NCBI GenBank assembly: GCA_016935885.1
Contig: JAFGQA010000501.1
Location: forward strand, 1 to 34,144
From: Phycisphaerae bacterium
GTDB taxonomy: Bacteria; Planctomycetota; Phycisphaerae; UBA1845; UTPLA1
DNA length: 34,144 nucleotides
Direction of reading: 5' to 3'
This document shows positions 32,401 to 34,144 of this stretch, in pieces. The first letter of the stretch is position 1, and every line of letters begins with the position of its first letter. The notes beneath the pieces are model-generated. The model saw nothing but the letters and a program-made list of their open reading frames with translations, searched no databases and had not been told where the DNA came from. The translations under genes and the position numbers were made by a program.

Positions 32401-33837
32401 ATGGAAAGTGAGTTTCTCATCATCGGCGGCGGCCCGACCGGGCTCGGTGCGGCTCTGAGACTGGACGAGAAGTCGCGTGACTGGTGCCTCCTGGAAGCCA
32501 GTGACCATTTTGGCGGGCTGGCGGCGTCTTTCAAGGACGAGGCAGGCTTTACGTGGGACCTGGGCGGCCATGTCCAGTTTTCCCACTACGACACCTTCGA
32601 CCGCTACATGGACCTCGCGCTGGGGCGGGACGGCTGGCTCTACCACGAGCGCGAAAGCTGGGTCTGGGTCCGCAATCGGTTCGTTCCATATCCCTTTCAA
32701 CACAATCTTCATCGCCTCGATCCGCCGGACAGAGACAGGTGCGTCAACGGCCTGCGCGAAGCGGCGCAGAAGGGTCGAGGGTCGAGGGTCGAGGGTAGGA
32801 AAAGCCAGGCTAGCTCCGCCAATTTCCAATTTCCAATTTCCAATTTCAAGGAATGGATTCTTGCCACCTTTGGCCAGGGCATCGCCGACATCTTTCTTCT
32901 GCCCTACAACTTCAAGGTCTGGGCCTATCCGCCGGAGGTGCTCGACTATCACTGGATCGGCGAACGGGTCGCGGTGCCGGACCTGGACGAAGTGATGTCC
33001 GCGATCGCAACGGGCGAGGACCAGGTTTCCTGGGGTCCGAATCGGACGTTCAGGTTCCCGCGGCATGGCGGAACCGGGGCGGTGTGGAGTTCGCTCGGCG
33101 CAAGGCTGCCGAGCGAACGTTACAGGTTGAACGTTAAAGTCGTTGAAATCGATCCGGCGAAGAAGGAAGCACGAACGAATATGGGTGAGACATTTCGCTA
33201 CAAGCACCTCATTTCCACAATGCCGCTGGATCAGATGATTCGATGTATTCGAGGATTCGATGATTCGGAGGCAGAGCGGCTCGTCTTCTCCGCCACCAAT
33301 GTCATCGGCATCGGGATGAATGGGCAGACGCCCGAACACCTTAAGACCAAGTGCTGGATGTACTTCCCTGAGAACAACAGCCCGTACTACCGCGTCACCG
33401 TTTTCACGAACTACAGTCCGAACAACGCGGCGCGGCCGGGCGAACAGTGGTCGCTGATGGCGGAGGTGTCGGAGAGTCCGCAGAAGCCGGTTGATCACAA
33501 GGGGCTGGCGGACTGCACGATCCGGGCGCTGGAGCAGGACGGGCTCCTGCCGGACCCGAAGGCCATCTGCACCGTCGTGACTCGACACATACCGCAGGCG
33601 TATCCAACACCGTTTCTCGGAAGAAACGGCGTGGTTGATTCGATGATTCGAAGATTGGAGGATTGGGGAATCTACAGTCGGGGACGCTTCGGCGCCTGGA
33701 AATACGAGGTTTCCAACCAGGATCACTGCTTTGCCCAGGGCTACGAGTGCGTGGAGCGGTTGTTGAACGGGGGCGGGCCTGAATTCGAGCCGACCCTGCA
33801 TACGCCGTCGGTCGTGAATGCGAGGCGGAATCCGTAG
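32401..33837 (+). CDS. NAD(P)/FAD-binding protein, UDP-galactopyranose mutase-like
   Basis: Flavoprotein of the amine oxidase/UGM group, 478 aa. Seen: FAD-binding EFLIIGGGPTGLGAALRL at 4-21, CLLEASDHFGGLAAS, WDLGGHVQFSHY, LATFGQGIADIFLLPYNFKVWAYPPE, and a late IYSRGRFGAWKYEVSNQDHCFAQG segment that is highly characteristic of the group. It may isomerise a UDP-sugar to the furanose form or oxidise a sugar. About 25 residues (124-150) are encoded by two adjacent heptamer arrays and are likely a surface insertion. Octamer repeats lie at 279-290 and 413-424. Start ATG 32401 has AAGGAA about 12 bases upstream, a weak site. Confidence 0.85.
   Translation: MESEFLIIGGGPTGLGAALRLDEKSRDWCLLEASDHFGGLAASFKDEAGFTWDLGGHVQFSHYDTFDRYMDLALGRDGWLYHERESWVWVRNRFVPYPFQHNLHRLDPPDRDRCVNGLREAAQKGRGSRVEGRKSQASSANFQFPISNFKEWILATFGQGIADIFLLPYNFKVWAYPPEVLDYHWIGERVAVPDLDEVMSAIATGEDQVSWGPNRTFRFPRHGGTGAVWSSLGARLPSERYRLNVKVVEIDPAKKEARTNMGETFRYKHLISTMPLDQMIRCIRGFDDSEAERLVFSATNVIGIGMNGQTPEHLKTKCWMYFPENNSPYYRVTVFTNYSPNNAARPGEQWSLMAEVSESPQKPVDHKGLADCTIRALEQDGLLPDPKAICTVVTRHIPQAYPTPFLGRNGVVDSMIRRLEDWGIYSRGRFGAWKYEVSNQDHCFAQGYECVERLLNGGGPEFEPTLHTPSVVNARRNP
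32772..32848 (+). repeat. Two adjacent heptamer arrays inside the UGM-like gene
   Basis: GGGTCGA three times then GGGTAGG (32772-32799), a 21-base spacer, then AATTTCC three times and AATTTCA (32821-32848). Both have a strict 7-nt period. They are read in frame as GRGSRVEGR and NFQFPISNF. Confidence 0.85.
33237..33269 (+). repeat. Octamer repeat in the UGM-like gene, copy A
   Basis: GATTCGAT, GTATTCGAG (one 9-mer), GATTCGAT, GATTCGGA. Read as MIRCIRGFDDSE. Confidence 0.6.
33637..33668 (+). repeat. Octamer repeat in the UGM-like gene, copy B
   Basis: GATTCGAT, GATTCGAA, GATTGGAG, GATTGGGG, a strict 8-nt period. Read as DSMIRRLEDWG just before the conserved IYSRGRFG motif. Confidence 0.65.
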
Positions 33838-33869
33838 CGGATGTCTCGCGTTGACGCGCGATTCATCCC

Positions 33870-33897
33870 GGAAATCGGAAATGTGAAACTAGAAATT
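33870..33897 (+). repeat. Heptamer tandem array, intergenic
   Basis: GGAAATC, GGAAATG, TGAAACT, AGAAATT, four degenerate 7-nt units shortly after the flavoprotein stop. Confidence 0.65.
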
Positions 33898-33921
33898 CGA
33901 AGCACAAGCGCCGCCACACCT

Positions 33922-33999
33922 TGGAGGGCGAGACTTGCCCGAGCCGTGAATACGCCCGGCGCCGGGACTGTTTCCGGCTCACGCGAGGTTCGCCCTCCA
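33922..33999. repeat. 78-base three-tier palindrome
   Basis: Outer arms TGGAGGGCGA (33922-33931) and TCGCCCTCCA (33990-33999). Inner arms GAGCCG (33941-33946) and CGGCTC (33975-33980). Central perfect palindrome CCCGGCGCCGGG (33955-33966). The outer-to-inner spacers are nine bases on both sides, so the structure is closely symmetric. It looks like a REP-type element; there is no T-run. Confidence 0.75.
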
Positions 34000-34092
34000 T
34001 TGTCCAAGAAACGCGCGTCGCACGGTGGCTGTTCCGGCGGCCTAGTGTGGTGTCCCAGAAGTAACCTTGCACGACGAACGTCTTGGTTCTCC

Positions 34093-34144
34093 GTAGGTTC
34101 GAGCTCCAGCTCGAACCATGGCGCGAGCTGGAGCTCGCGCCTAC
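34093..34144. repeat. 52-base double palindrome at the window end
   Basis: GTAGG, then TTCGAGCT-CC-AGCTCGAA, a CCATGG centre, then CGCGAGCT-GG-AGCTCGCG, then CCTAC. Each arm is itself a palindrome, and the whole is an imperfect palindrome whose outer bases GTAGG/CCTAC pair. Typical of a dispersed REP-like unit; it may continue past the window. Confidence 0.75.

Larger units (their letters stand above)
33838..34144. other. Noncoding repeat-rich interval
   Basis: No convincing coding frame on either strand. It holds a heptamer array (33870), a three-tier palindrome (33922) and a double palindrome (34093). The roughly 90 bases between the two palindromes contain nothing I recognise. Confidence 0.6.

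Noticed and set aside
32377..33801. 474-aa minus-strand frame opposite the flavoprotein
   Set aside because: Shadow of the UGM-like gene; its apparent peptide repeats are only the reverse reading of the heptamer arrays.
34021..34092. Possible insertion sequence end between the two palindromes
   Set aside because: No transposase frame, target duplication or recognisable terminal repeat could be seen.

Overview
The window is a dense, GC-rich surface-glycan biosynthesis locus from a Gram-negative-type bacterium. Evidence for that type is a Wzt-like O-antigen export ATPase, a lipoprotein and many glycosyltransferases. Proliferated short tandem repeats, REP-like palindromes with a RAYT transposase and a GxxExxY remnant recall uncultured PVC-group genomes (Kiritimatiellota, Verrucomicrobiota, Planctomycetota). 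That placement is an inference; no rRNA or other phylogenetic marker is present. I saw no tRNA, rRNA or CRISPR.

Layout. 1-2609: the 3' part of a Wzt-like ABC ATPase whose reading frame stays open to the window edge, then a BNR-repeat (sialidase-like) lipoprotein. 2668-13513: a complete CMP-pseudaminic acid pathway (pseB, pseC, pseG, pseI, pseF and a PseH-like GNAT) interleaved with a Pse-associated methylase, a formyltransferase, a Gfo/Idh/MocA oxidoreductase, a GT-B-like protein and a second DegT aminotransferase. Many junctions are ATGA or GTGA overlaps, so this is one operon. 13520-20045: a 725-aa GT-B-like protein, a minus-strand GT-A enzyme, two GT4 and one GT2 glycosyltransferases. 20042-22544: a small protein and a GMC oxidoreductase separated by a RAYT flanked by inverted REPs. 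22689-31076: two paralogous GT39 membrane transferases bracketing an SDR epimerase, a UPF0104 membrane protein, a polysaccharide deacetylase, a methyltransferase and a GT4. 31095-33837: a minus-strand GT4 and a divergent UDP-galactopyranose-mutase-like flavoprotein. 33838-34144: noncoding, packed with palindromes.

How it works together (inference). The pse genes make CMP-pseudaminic acid, probably with extra acylation or amination. The glycosyltransferases assemble it with other sugars on a lipid carrier, the Wzt-type transporter exports the glycan, and the GT39 proteins add sugars on the periplasmic face.

The most unusual signal is repeat biology. Heptanucleotide tandem arrays of different sequence but the same 7-nt period recur at about seven places, between genes and in frame inside genes (the ABC ATPase, pseC and the UGM-like flavoprotein). 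A separate roughly 9-nt family brackets the GxxExxY remnant and also lies inside pseC. An approximately 8-nt family occurs twice in the flavoprotein.
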